64,000 nt of DNA from Bergeyella_A cardium (lineage in GTDB: Bacteria > Bacteroidota > Bacteroidia > Flavobacteriales > Weeksellaceae). Below the pieces are notes generated by a model. The model saw only the letters and a program-made list of their open reading frames with translations, did not search any database and had not been told where the DNA came from. Location: the NCBI RefSeq assembly GCF_030012605.2, contig NZ_CP114055.2; one strand, written 5' to 3'. Position numbers and translations under genes: made by a program. Below, in pieces: positions 28,404 to 36,057 of the stretch (position 1 is its first letter; each line of letters starts with the position of its first letter).

Positions 28404-28419
28404 CGCGTATTTATATAGG

Positions 28420-28427
28420 CAAAAATA
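28420..28427 (-). promoter_or_regulatory. -7 box for ribD
   Basis: TATTTTTG on the minus strand is a full match, 16 nt before the ATG at 28403. Confidence 0.5.
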
Positions 28428-28478
28428 AAAATATTCAGCTAAAAATCACTTGAAATCACTAATCAATCAACAAAAACC

Positions 28479-28511
28479 ACCTTTCGGTAAGGAAAACCTA
28501 CCTTTCGGTAA
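28479..28511 (+). promoter_or_regulatory. Direct-repeat operator, likely LytTR binding site
   Basis: ACCTTTCGGTAA occurs twice (28479-28490 and 28500-28511), exactly 21 bp apart. LytTR regulators bind as dimers to two direct repeats spaced about two helical turns. The site ends 30 bp upstream of the -7 box of the sensor kinase gene, a usual position for an activator. The probable binder is the LytTR regulator encoded at 30011-30766. Confidence 0.65.
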
Positions 28512-28541
28512 ATAATTTTTCCAATAGCGACAGGGAGTTTC

Positions 28542-28549
28542 TATCTTTG
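28542..28549 (+). promoter_or_regulatory. -7 box for the sensor kinase
   Basis: TATCTTTG is a full match, 27 nt before the ATG at 28577. A TTG at 28547 would put the start inside this box, so that start is rejected. Confidence 0.65.
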
Positions 28550-28576
28550 AACCATAAAATTAGTAAAACCAACCGT

Positions 28577-29911
28577 ATGAACCGCTCTTATCCCAACAAA
28601 ACACTCTCATTTTCCCTGTTTTTCCTTAGCATTAGCAGTATTTTCCTCTATTATATGCTCCCGAACCTCTTTTTAGGCATACCACACTCGGAATCTTTCT
28701 ATCTTACCGCGATATATTCTGTGGGATATACCTTTGCAAACGCCCTCCTCTACAATTTTTTAGATAAAAAACACCCTTGGGGCGCTCGTACTCTATTCAG
28801 ATTCCTCCTTAGCCTCATCGGCATTATCCTCGTCAATACTTTTATCACCTATGCCCTTCATTTTTCGTATCTCGTTCTTTATAAAGGGGGTAGCGCGGAG
28901 GATATATTCAACCTTAACCGCTTCAATCTGCTTTGCATCTGGGGAATCACCATCATCGCCCTTTTCTATCACGGATTTGATTACCTCAAAAGCCTAAAAC
29001 ATCGGGTAGAGCGAAAGCTAAGCCAGCAAAAAATCATTGCACACTCCGCCGATGCAAGGTATCAAAGCCTTAAAAACCAGCTAGACCCCCATTTCCTGTT
29101 TAATTCCCTCAATGTCCTCAGCTCGCTCGTAGAAGAAAACCCAAGCCAAGCGCAAAACTTCATCCATTTGCTTTCAAAAACCTACCGATACATCTTAGAA
29201 CAGAAGGATAAAGACCTTATCTCCGTAGGGGACGAGCTCAGCTTTGCAGAAACCTACTGCCAGCTCCTCAAAATGCGGTTTGAAGAGAGCATCAGCCTGT
29301 CTTTCGAGCTCGAGGAAGGCCTAAAAAACCACCTCATCGCCCCACTATCGCTCCAGCTGCTATTAGAAAACGCCATCAAACACAATTATGCCTCTGTGCA
29401 ATCACCATTACACATAAAAATCTACTCAGAATCCGATAATTTTTTAGTCGTAGAGAATAATTTCCAGCCCAGAAAAACCAATGCATCAAAAACAGGCATA
29501 GGATTACAAAACATCATCCAACGCTACGCAATCCTCACCGATAAACCCGTACAAATCGAAAGAAATACACAGCATTTTAAAGTAAAAATCCCGATACTAA
29601 CCCTAAAAAATAAGATTATGGACAAAAATTTTGAAACCAAAGACCAAGCGCGACGAAAAGCAGAGAGAAAAGCCGCCGCTCTCACTGATTTCTACGGAAA
29701 TCTCATCAGCTATGCCCTCATTATCCCCACATTGTTCCTCATCAATTGGCTTACATTGCCTAAATATTGGTGGGCGGTATGGCCAGCCATCGGCTGGGGG
29801 CTCGGTTTAGCCATTCACGCGGTAAAAACCCTCTATATTACCAGCAATTGGGAGGAAAAACAAGTGCAAAAATTCCTAAAAGAAGACGAAAAACTCCACC
29901 CAAAACACTAA
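28577..29911 (+). CDS. LytS/YehU-type sensor histidine kinase fused to a C-terminal 2TM domain
   Basis: This membrane sensor has four N-terminal helices (about 8-135), a short coiled region, then the His_kinase domain with phosphoacceptor His172 in LDPHFLFNSLNVL and the ATP-binding N-box LLLENAIKHN (261-270) and GIGLQN (307-312). Residues 348-444 form a separate 2TM domain starting at an internal Met (MDKNFETKDQARRKAERKAA) with two helices (about 377-417). In relatives 2TM proteins are often separate small genes, so this looks like a gene fusion. The LytTR response regulator follows at 30011, after a hairpin. Confidence 0.88.
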   Translation: MNRSYPNKTLSFSLFFLSISSIFLYYMLPNLFLGIPHSESFYLTAIYSVGYTFANALLYNFLDKKHPWGARTLFRFLLSLIGIILVNTFITYALHFSYLVLYKGGSAEDIFNLNRFNLLCIWGITIIALFYHGFDYLKSLKHRVERKLSQQKIIAHSADARYQSLKNQLDPHFLFNSLNVLSSLVEENPSQAQNFIHLLSKTYRYILEQKDKDLISVGDELSFAETYCQLLKMRFEESISLSFELEEGLKNHLIAPLSLQLLLENAIKHNYASVQSPLHIKIYSESDNFLVVENNFQPRKTNASKTGIGLQNIIQRYAILTDKPVQIERNTQHFKVKIPILTLKNKIMDKNFETKDQARRKAERKAAALTDFYGNLISYALIIPTLFLINWLTLPKYWWAVWPAIGWGLGLAIHAVKTLYITSNWEEKQVQKFLKEDEKLHPKH

Positions 29912-29928
29912 TTCCTCCCCTATTAAAC

Positions 29929-29966
29929 GAAATACTGAGCTCATAAAGGCTCGGTATTTCATTTTA
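29929..29966 (+). terminator. Hairpin between sensor kinase and regulator genes
   Basis: GAAATACTGAGC pairs with GCTCGGTATTTC (one G-U) around an 8-nt loop and is followed by ATTTTAT. It may terminate partially or tune the kinase-to-regulator ratio. Confidence 0.55.
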
Positions 29967-30010
29967 TCCTTATTTTTGGAGAGCAAAAAACATTTATAAA
30001 GGTAAAAACA

Positions 30011-30766
30011 ATGAAAGAAAAGACAAAAACGCTCATTATAGAAGACGAAAAGCCCGCTGCTCGCCATCTGTCGCGAATGCTTTCCGAGCGGGGAGATATA
30101 GAACTCATCGGGATTGTACATTCCGTAAAAGAAGGTCTCAATTTCCTTAAAAATCAAAGCCAACCAGACCTTATCTTTGCCGATATCGTGCTTGGAGATG
30201 GGCTATCCTTTGATATTTTCGAGAAAACTGAGCTCCGAAGCTTCATCATCTACACTACGGCGTTTGATAATTACACCCTAAGAGCCTTCAAACTCAATTC
30301 GGTCGACTATCTCCTCAAACCGATAACCAAAGAAGAGCTCCATACTGCCATAGAAAAATATCATCGCTTTTCGCCTAAAGCACAGCACTATGAGAACCTT
30401 AATTTCTCATCAATGATTACAACAGAGGCGCCAAAAATCTCACGGATTTTATCCAAAACGGGAACCAACTTAAAAATAATCCCCACCAGCGATATCTCTT
30501 TTTTCTATTCTGAAAACAAAATCGTCTATGCGCAAACGAAAGAGCGCTCCTACCCTACAGATTTCTCCCTTGATGAGCTTGAAAACAACCTCCCCTCACC
30601 ATCCTTTTTCAGAATCAATCGGCAGACTATCATCCATATCCATTTTATTAAAAACATCTGTACATCGCCTACTTATAGCGTTCAAATGCTCTACTCCCTC
30701 GATCCACATCTCTCCATAAGCCGCGATAGAATTAATGACTTTAAAAACTGGCTCACCCAAAGCTAA
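30011..30766 (+). CDS. LytTR-family response regulator
   Basis: The 251-residue protein has a receiver domain (about 5-120; acidic pair Glu11/Asp12, phosphoacceptor Asp58 in FADIVLGDG, Lys in YLLKPITKEEL) and a C-terminal LytTR DNA-binding domain (about 145-250, with the typical NLPSPSFFRINRQTIIH). It pairs with the upstream kinase. The 21-bp-spaced direct repeats before the kinase gene suggest that it controls its own operon. Other targets are not visible in the window. Confidence 0.93.
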   Translation: MKEKTKTLIIEDEKPAARHLSRMLSERGDIELIGIVHSVKEGLNFLKNQSQPDLIFADIVLGDGLSFDIFEKTELRSFIIYTTAFDNYTLRAFKLNSVDYLLKPITKEELHTAIEKYHRFSPKAQHYENLNFSSMITTEAPKISRILSKTGTNLKIIPTSDISFFYSENKIVYAQTKERSYPTDFSLDELENNLPSPSFFRINRQTIIHIHFIKNICTSPTYSVQMLYSLDPHLSISRDRINDFKNWLTQS

Positions 30767-30798
30767 TCCCTCCCCACCATAAGAGGGATTTCTTTTTC
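30765..30798 (+). terminator. Terminator after the response regulator
   Basis: AATCCCTC pairs with GAGGGATT around a 10-nt loop, followed by TCTTTTT. It overlaps the stop region of the regulator gene. Confidence 0.8.
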
Positions 30799-30884
30799 TA
30801 TTTTCTCTCCATCGGGCATCCTCATTAGTAGTAATATTTTTTACCTCTAAACCCAAAACTCTTTCCACAGCGAATGTTAGCTCT

Positions 30885-31060
30885 ATTGTACCGCGAAAAA
30901 ATCATATTGTAACGCAAAGAAACGAGATTGTAACGATAAAAAACAGTATTGTAACGCGAAGAAATGGGATTGTAACGCGAAAAAATGACATTGTAATGCG
31001 AAGAAATGGAATTGTAACGCTAAAAAATCATATTGTAACACAAAGAAATCATATTGTAAT
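30885..31060. repeat. Nine-copy tandem repeat, exact 21-bp period
   Basis: Units begin with ATTGTA at 30885, 30906, 30927, 30948, 30969, 30990, 31011, 31032 and 31053. The unit consensus is ATTGTAACGCGAAGAAATGG plus one variable base. Copies differ by several substitutions yet no unit has an insertion or deletion. Several frames stay open; the minus strand can encode a 69-residue heptad-repeat peptide (FFALQ pattern, ATG at 31092), and the plus strand a similar run without a clear start. No start-site evidence favours a protein. The repeat fills the gap between the two terminators of the flanking genes. Confidence 0.85.
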
Positions 31061-31093
31061 AATTCTACTAAAATCCCTGAAAAATAGAGCAAT

Positions 31094-31123
31094 AAAAAAC
31101 CTCTTCTTGTACAAGAAGAGGTT
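31094..31123 (-). terminator. Terminator of the HIT-clpX operon
   Basis: The perfect 26-nt palindrome at 31098-31123 folds into a stem of up to 12 bp (AACCTCTTCTTG with its complement) and is followed on the minus strand by TTTT. It lies 34 nt after the clpX stop. Confidence 0.85.
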
Positions 31124-31157
31124 CACTAATGAAACAGACTTTATAACTAAAGTATTT

Positions 31158-32339
31158 CTAATTGCTTTCTTTATTGCCCGTAAGTATAATTTCTTTCTGC
31201 TCGCCTATGCTAAACATATAATCCTCTAAAACTTTTTCCGTCGTTCCTCTAAGACCCCTCGCCCCAAGACCTTTTTCCATCGTTTCATCTACAATGGATT
31301 CTACCGCTTCATCGCTAAACACTAGGTTGATACCATCCATTCTGAAAAGCTCTACGAACTGGTTTACAATAGAGTTCTTTGGTTCTTTCATAATTCTAAC
31401 CATCGTTTCTCTCGTTAGCTTATCGAGGTGCGTGATAATAGGGAACCGTCCCAAAAGCTCAGGAATAAGCCCAAAGCTCCTCAGATCTATTGCGTTGATT
31501 TTGCTGAGGATATCCTCTTCCTCCTCTGCTGCATTTAGCTTCTCAGAACTAAAACCTATTGCCTGCTTATTAAGCCTTCGTTCAATGATTTCTCGTATCC
31601 CATCAAACGCGCCTCCAGCTATAAAAAGTATGTTCTGGGTGTTTACCTGTATGTACTTCTGGTCGGGATGCTTCCTGCCCCCCTGAGGTGGCACATTTAC
31701 AATGCTGCCTTCCAATAGTTTTAGGAGCCCTTGCTGTACCCCCTCCCCCGACACATCTCGGGTAAGGCTCGGATTATCAGACTTTCTGGCTATTTTATCT
31801 ATCTCATCGATGAAAACAATTCCCCTTTCTGCTTTTTCCACATCATAATCCGCAACCATCAGTAGGCGAGAGAGTATGCTCTCCACATCCTCCCCTACAT
31901 ACCCTGCCTCTGTGAGTATAGTGGCATCTACTATACAGAATGGCACATTGAGCTCACGAGCAATCGTCTTCGCAAGGAGGGTTTTCCCTGTTCCCGTTTC
32001 GCCAATCATTATGATGTTAGACTTTTCAATTTCCACTTCTCGGTCCTCATTCTGAGCGTGCAAAAGCCTCTTATAATGATTATACACAGCTATTGAGAGC
32101 TGCTTCTTTGCTTGGTCTTGCCCGATGACATATTGGTCTAAAAACGCCTTTATTTCCTTAGGTTTTTTAAGATTTTCAAGGATTTGCGCTGATTCTGCAG
32201 AATTTTGAACCGCATTTTCCTTCACGATAGAATGCGCCTGCTCTATACAATTCTCACAGATATAACCATTCTGCCCAGAGATGAGCATTTTCACCTGCTC
32301 TCTATGCCTCCCGCAGAACGAACATTGGTTTGGATTCAT
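31158..32339 (-). CDS. clpX: ATP-dependent Clp protease ATP-binding subunit ClpX
   Basis: ClpX unfolds substrates for ClpP. The N-terminal zinc-binding domain has Cys6, Cys9, Cys28 and Cys31; the AAA+ domain carries Walker A GETGTGKT (113-120), Walker [11 protein letters not shown], the pore-loop region GYVGEDVE and the sensor segment ELLGRFP. The 393-residue length is slightly short but complete. It follows the HIT protein gene after 11 nt, with no clpP nearby. Confidence 0.97.
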   Translation of the reverse strand: MNPNQCSFCGRHREQVKMLISGQNGYICENCIEQAHSIVKENAVQNSAESAQILENLKKPKEIKAFLDQYVIGQDQAKKQLSIAVYNHYKRLLHAQNEDREVEIEKSNIIMIGETGTGKTLLAKTIARELNVPFCIVDATILTEAGYVGEDVESILSRLLMVADYDVEKAERGIVFIDEIDKIARKSDNPSLTRDVSGEGVQQGLLKLLEGSIVNVPPQGGRKHPDQKYIQVNTQNILFIAGGAFDGIREIIERRLNKQAIGFSSEKLNAAEEEEDILSKINAIDLRSFGLIPELLGRFPIITHLDKLTRETMVRIMKEPKNSIVNQFVELFRMDGINLVFSDEAVESIVDETMEKGLGARGLRGTTEKVLEDYMFSIGEQKEIILTGNKESN

Positions 32340-32350
32340 AAACTTACTGA

Positions 32351-32740
32351 CTAATTATTTTTAATCTTTTCGGCAATTGCTGTATATTCCTCTGGTGTGA
32401 AATTCAACCTTTTATTGCTAAAATTAAGGTCGTCCATCTCGCTTATCGGAACCAAATGAATATGCGCGTGTGGCACTTCTATGCCCACTACAGCTACAGC
32501 AATGCGCTTCCCTGGATAGGTTTTCTCTAATTTCTTTGCTACCTGCTGAGCAAACGCCCAAAGCCTCTGATGCTTTTCGGTATCCAAATCAAAGATAAAG
32601 TCTATTTCCTCCTTCGGAATAACGAGCGTATGCCCCTCTACCAAAGGCATTGCATCCAAAAAGGAGAGAAATTCGCCATCTTCGGCTACCTTGTAAGACG
32701 GTATTTCTCCTCTTACGATTTTAGTGAATATTGAACTCAT
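32351..32740 (-). CDS. HIT-family nucleotide hydrolase/transferase
   Basis: The 129-residue protein starts FTKIVRGEIPSYKV and has the histidine triad HAHIHLVPI (His91, His93, His95), the HinT-like signature. These enzymes cleave nucleoside phosphoramidates or related adenylated compounds. It lies just upstream of clpX in an apparent two-gene operon. Confidence 0.95.
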   Translation of the reverse strand: MSSIFTKIVRGEIPSYKVAEDGEFLSFLDAMPLVEGHTLVIPKEEIDFIFDLDTEKHQRLWAFAQQVAKKLEKTYPGKRIAVAVVGIEVPHAHIHLVPISEMDDLNFSNKRLNFTPEEYTAIAEKIKNN

Positions 32741-32824
32741 AACGATTCTTTTTAATATTTAAAAACCTTGTTTTAATACTTGAAAACCTTATTCTTTTAG
32801 CAATAAGTTTTCAAAAAAAACAGA

Positions 32825-33295
32825 CTAAAGTGTAATTTCTAATACCTCAAAGGAGAGTTTATTGCCATTAGGGAGGAGAATTTCTGCCGTCTCCCCTACT
32901 TCCTTACCGAGCAAGCCTTTTGCGATAGGAGTATTCACAGATATTTTGCCCGCTTTCAGATCGCTTTCATTATCGGGAACAAGGGTGAATTTCTGCTCCT
33001 GTTTTGTAGCATTATTCTTCAATCTTACGGTCATCAGTATAGATACTTTGGAGGTATCCAGCTGAGACTGATCTATCACTTTTGAAGTTGCAATGGCATC
33101 TTTCAGCTTGGAGATTTTCATTTCCAGCATACCTTGTGCCTCCTTTGCAGCATCGTACTCCGCATTTTCAGAGAGGTCTCCCTTGTCTCTTGCTTCTGCA
33201 ATCTGTTGAGTTATTTTAGGTCTCTCAACACTTTCCAAATGTTCCAATTCGGCTTTCATTTTCTCTAAGCCTTCTTTAGTTACATATGTTGCCAT
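32825..33295 (-). CDS. greA: Transcription elongation factor GreA
   Basis: GreA rescues backtracked RNA polymerase by stimulating transcript cleavage. From the ATG at 33295 the protein has 156 residues: an N-terminal coiled coil with the acidic tip (RDKGDLSENAEYDAAKEAQG) and a C-terminal FKBP-like domain (TPIAKGLLGKEVGETAEI). An upstream frame extension (MSDYFFIFIVKINFI) is open but does not resemble GreA, so it was left out. Confidence 0.97.
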   Translation of the reverse strand: MATYVTKEGLEKMKAELEHLESVERPKITQQIAEARDKGDLSENAEYDAAKEAQGMLEMKISKLKDAIATSKVIDQSQLDTSKVSILMTVRLKNNATKQEQKFTLVPDNESDLKAGKISVNTPIAKGLLGKEVGETAEILLPNGNKLSFEVLEITL

Positions 33296-33375
33296 AATAA
33301 AGTTAATTTTAACAATGAATATAAAAAAATAATCCGACATTTGCCGGACAATGTTTGTATATGATTTTCGTTATG

Positions 33376-33383
33376 CAAATATA
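33376..33383 (-). promoter_or_regulatory. -7 box for greA
   Basis: TATATTTG on the minus strand is a full match, 80 nt before the greA ATG, giving a fairly long leader. Confidence 0.45.
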
Positions 33384-33398
33384 TAATATTTTTTGAAT

Positions 33399-33854
33399 AT
33401 GAAAAGACCTTCCTCTCTAATTCTCTTTTTTATAAGTCTTATATTTTGTGCTTTCAGCCTTCATTCGTGCAAAGACAGAGATGGTACCGTGAGTTGCTTC
33501 CCAAAACAGTATATTAATTTCAATCTGGATTTAAACTTCCCCAGCTATAATTCCCTTCAGCACGCGGGGAATTGGCTTTATATAGATATAGATGGTAGTG
33601 GTACAAAAGGTGTTATTATCTACAATAAAGGTACAGAGTTTAAAATCTATGACCGCAATGCTCCTCACCTCTGCCCAGATGAAAATACCACATTAGAAGT
33701 GATTCGAGATTCATCAGGTTTTAATAAAATTCATTGCAAAAAAGATAATTCAGAATGGCTTTTAGAGACTGGCGAACCATTAAAAAACACACAAGTCCCT
33801 CCCAAGACTTACCGATATACTTTTGAAAATAATATACTAACAGTCTATAATTAA
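33399..33854 (+). CDS. Small lipoprotein with a Rieske-like but ligand-poor domain
   Basis: The 151-residue protein has a lipoprotein signal peptide with lipobox LHSC (Cys near residue 24). The mature part follows the order of a Rieske fold: GTKGVIIYNKGTEFKIYDRNA, PHLCP, a middle strand, HCKKDNSEWLLETGEP and a final strand ILTVYN. A true [2Fe-2S] Rieske needs CxH and CxxH; here the candidate positions read HLC and CKKD, so a cluster is unlikely. Function unknown. A TTG at 33393 is also possible as start, but ATG 33399 is preferred. Confidence 0.75.
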   Translation: MKRPSSLILFFISLIFCAFSLHSCKDRDGTVSCFPKQYINFNLDLNFPSYNSLQHAGNWLYIDIDGSGTKGVIIYNKGTEFKIYDRNAPHLCPDENTTLEVIRDSSGFNKIHCKKDNSEWLLETGEPLKNTQVPPKTYRYTFENNILTVYN

Positions 33855-33866
33855 AGGAATAAAAAA

Positions 33867-34181
33867 ATGCAAAACCTTAACGAAAGGATGGAGAATATTA
33901 CAGAAATGGAAAATATTCTCAATAAAATGAATGACTTGATGAGCCGATTAGAAACCCTGCACCAAGAGTGGAAAGACACCCAACCTGATTTTGAAAAATT
34001 GCTCAACTATTACGAAGGTGAACAGTGGCAAGCGGACTATGAGGCTTATGAAGAAGGGCTTTTCCCTCAGGATTTCCCCTGTGGAGTGCTTAGCGAAGAC
34101 GCTGTTTTTGACCTTGTGAGTAGCCAGCACTCTACTGCACTTGATGCCATAAAACTTTCAGCAGATATACTAACGAAATAA
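33867..34181 (+). CDS. DUF4298 family protein
   Basis: The 104-residue acidic protein is predicted to be mostly helical: an N-terminal coiled coil (about 5-55), then the family-like YYEGEQWQADYEAYEEGLFP and GVLSEDAVFDL. This pattern matches the uncharacterised DUF4298 family, found in many Gram-positive and Bacteroidota genomes. It lies 12 nt after the lipoprotein gene and 8 nt before tag, so all three probably form one transcript. Function unknown. Confidence 0.8.
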   Translation: MQNLNERMENITEMENILNKMNDLMSRLETLHQEWKDTQPDFEKLLNYYEGEQWQADYEAYEEGLFPQDFPCGVLSEDAVFDLVSSQHSTALDAIKLSADILTK

Positions 34182-34189
34182 ATCAAACT

Positions 34190-34756
34190 TTGGAAAAGAA
34201 AATACGCTGCCAATGGTGCGAGAAAGACCATCTCTACCGAAACTATCACGACAACGAATGGGGCAAACCCGTTTATAATGATGAAACCCTCTTCGAGTTT
34301 CTCACCCTTGAGAGCTTCCAAGCGGGGCTTAGCTGGTACACAATCCTCGTGAAAAGAGAAGGCTTTCGAGAGGCTTTTGATAACTTCAATTATCATAAAA
34401 TCGCGAAATACAGCGAGCAAAAAGTAGAAGAACTCCTCAATGATTCTCGGATTGTAAAAAACAGACTCAAAATCTTCGCTACAATAAATAATGCTCAAAA
34501 ATTTATAGAGGTGCAAAAAGACTTCGGGAGTTTCTCAAACTATATCTGGGCATTTACAGGTGGGCAGCCGATAGATAATCATCCGAAAGAGTTAAAAGAT
34601 ATCCCAGCAACTACGGCTATTTCTGATAAAATTTCTAAAGATTTGAAGAAAAGGGGCTTTAAGTTTTTAGGCTCTACGACTATTTATGCCTTTATGCAGG
34701 CTGTAGGGATGGTAAATGACCATATAGCCAACTGCTTCACAAGAGAGAGAGGTTAG
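34190..34756 (+). CDS. tag: DNA-3-methyladenine glycosylase I
   Basis: Tag removes 3-methyladenine from alkylated DNA. Its 188 residues include the N-terminal zinc residues in CQWC, the YHDNEWGKPVYND segment, the catalytic region LESFQAGLSWYTIL and the C-terminal zinc pair in NDHIANC. The best start is TTG at 34190, as there is no ATG nearby and the protein is full length from that point. It is the last gene of a probable operon with the lipoprotein and DUF4298 genes. Confidence 0.95.
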   Translation: MEKKIRCQWCEKDHLYRNYHDNEWGKPVYNDETLFEFLTLESFQAGLSWYTILVKREGFREAFDNFNYHKIAKYSEQKVEELLNDSRIVKNRLKIFATINNAQKFIEVQKDFGSFSNYIWAFTGGQPIDNHPKELKDIPATTAISDKISKDLKKRGFKFLGSTTIYAFMQAVGMVNDHIANCFTRERG

Positions 34757-34827
34757 TTTCTGCTAAAATCTCACTTAAAAATCCTTCCAATTCGGTAGAA
34801 AGTCTTAATTTTACGCAAATTTTTTAT

Positions 34828-35958
34828 ATGAAAAAGATTCAGATGGTTGACTTGCAAAGTCAATATTTCAAAATAAAAAATGAAGTAGATAATGCCGTAC
34901 TCAATGTAATGGAGTCGGCACAATTCATTAATGGTCAAGAGGTAAAATTCTTCCAAAAAGAGTTGGAAGAATACCTCGGAGTGAAAAATGTAATCCCTTG
35001 TGCCAACGGTACAGATGCCCTGCAAATTGCACTAATGGCATTGGACTTGGAAGAAGGCGATGAAGTCATCACTGCTGATTTTACCTTTGCAGCAACAGTG
35101 GAGGTTATCCATTTATTAAAACTCAAAGCTGTGCTCGTAGATGTAGATTATGATACTTTTACCATCAGTCCAGATCGAATTCGGCAAGCGATTACCCCAA
35201 AGACAAAGGCAATTATCCCCGTTCACCTCTTTGGGCAGTGCGCCAATATGGAGGAGATTTTAAAGATTGCCAAAGAACACAACCTCTTTGTAATAGAAGA
35301 CAATGCACAGGCAATCGGTGCAGAATACACTTTTAACGATGGCAGAGTGAAAAAATCTGGCACTATGGGTACTATGGGTACTACTTCATTTTTCCCATCT
35401 AAAAACTTAGGTTGCTATGGTGATGGCGGAGCTATTTTCACCGATGATGATGACCTTGCCCACAGGTTGAGAGGTATTGTAAATCACGGAATGTATGAGC
35501 GATATTACCACGATGAAGTGGGAGTAAATTCGAGGTTAGACAGCATACAAGCTGCCGTTCTCAGAAAGAAACTCCCCCACCTCAATGCGTATAACGAAGC
35601 CCGTTCAAAAGCGGCAAACTATTATAATGAGGCATTTAGTAACCATCCTCTCATCCTCACCCCAAAACAAGCCGAATATACCACCCATGCCTATCATCAA
35701 TATACCCTCAGGCTGCTCAATGGCAAAAGAAATGAACTCCAAAGCTACCTTGCAGAGAAGGAAATCCCTGCAATGATTTACTATCCCGTAGCACTAAGGA
35801 AGCAGAAGGCATATTACCAAGAAAGCAATGATGCAGACTTCATCAATACCGATAAGCTCTTGAACGAAGTAATTTCTCTGCCAATGCACACCGAGCTGGA
35901 TGAGGAACAACTAAAATACATTACAGAATCCGTTCTGGAATTTGTAAACAAAAGCTAA
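34828..35958 (+). CDS. DegT/DnrJ/EryC1/StrS family sugar aminotransferase
   Basis: These PLP enzymes transfer an amino group onto nucleotide-linked keto sugars for surface polysaccharides. Seen are Asp158 in VIEDNAQAIG, the PLP Lys192 in SFFPSKNLGCYGDGG and the C-terminal HAYHQYTLRL. The 376-residue length is normal. Just before the PLP lysine the sequence GTMGTMGTT includes a small internal duplication of MGT. It lies 99 nt upstream of galE on the same strand, which fits a polysaccharide sugar-supply role. Confidence 0.92.
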   Translation: MKKIQMVDLQSQYFKIKNEVDNAVLNVMESAQFINGQEVKFFQKELEEYLGVKNVIPCANGTDALQIALMALDLEEGDEVITADFTFAATVEVIHLLKLKAVLVDVDYDTFTISPDRIRQAITPKTKAIIPVHLFGQCANMEEILKIAKEHNLFVIEDNAQAIGAEYTFNDGRVKKSGTMGTMGTTSFFPSKNLGCYGDGGAIFTDDDDLAHRLRGIVNHGMYERYYHDEVGVNSRLDSIQAAVLRKKLPHLNAYNEARSKAANYYNEAFSNHPLILTPKQAEYTTHAYHQYTLRLLNGKRNELQSYLAEKEIPAMIYYPVALRKQKAYYQESNDADFINTDKLLNEVISLPMHTELDEEQLKYITESVLEFVNKS

Positions 35959-35981
35959 CAATTATTAACTTTTTCACATCT

Positions 35982-36047
35982 ATGAAGCAAGGGCATCTTA
36001 ATCCAATTGCTTTCTGTGCTATGATGGGTATTATTAATGACAAATAA
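35982..36047 (+). CDS. Possible 21-residue small ORF before galE
   Basis: An ATG-started frame encodes a 21-residue peptide (MKQGHLNPIAFCAMMGIIND plus Lys) that ends 10 nt before the galE ATG. It fills most of the 99-nt gap. No similarity is recognised, so it may be chance or a leader peptide. Confidence 0.2.
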   Translation: MKQGHLNPIAFCAMMGIINDK

Positions 36048-36057
36048 AAAATAACTG

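Noticed and set aside
28547..28576. TTG start for the sensor kinase
   Set aside because: The TTG is part of the -7 box TATCTTTG; the ATG at 28577 fits the expected leader.
30885..31060. CRISPR array
   Set aside because: The 21-bp units are directly adjacent without unique spacers, and no cas genes are nearby.
30883..31092. Protein-coding gene for a heptad-repeat peptide (FFALQ pattern)
   Set aside because: No promoter box or family match; two strands and several frames are open because of the 21-bp period. Kept as a repeat and a finding.
35340..35400. MGT duplication near the PLP lysine of the sugar aminotransferase as a defect
   Set aside because: The active-site lysine and following loop are intact and in frame; it is likely a harmless insertion.
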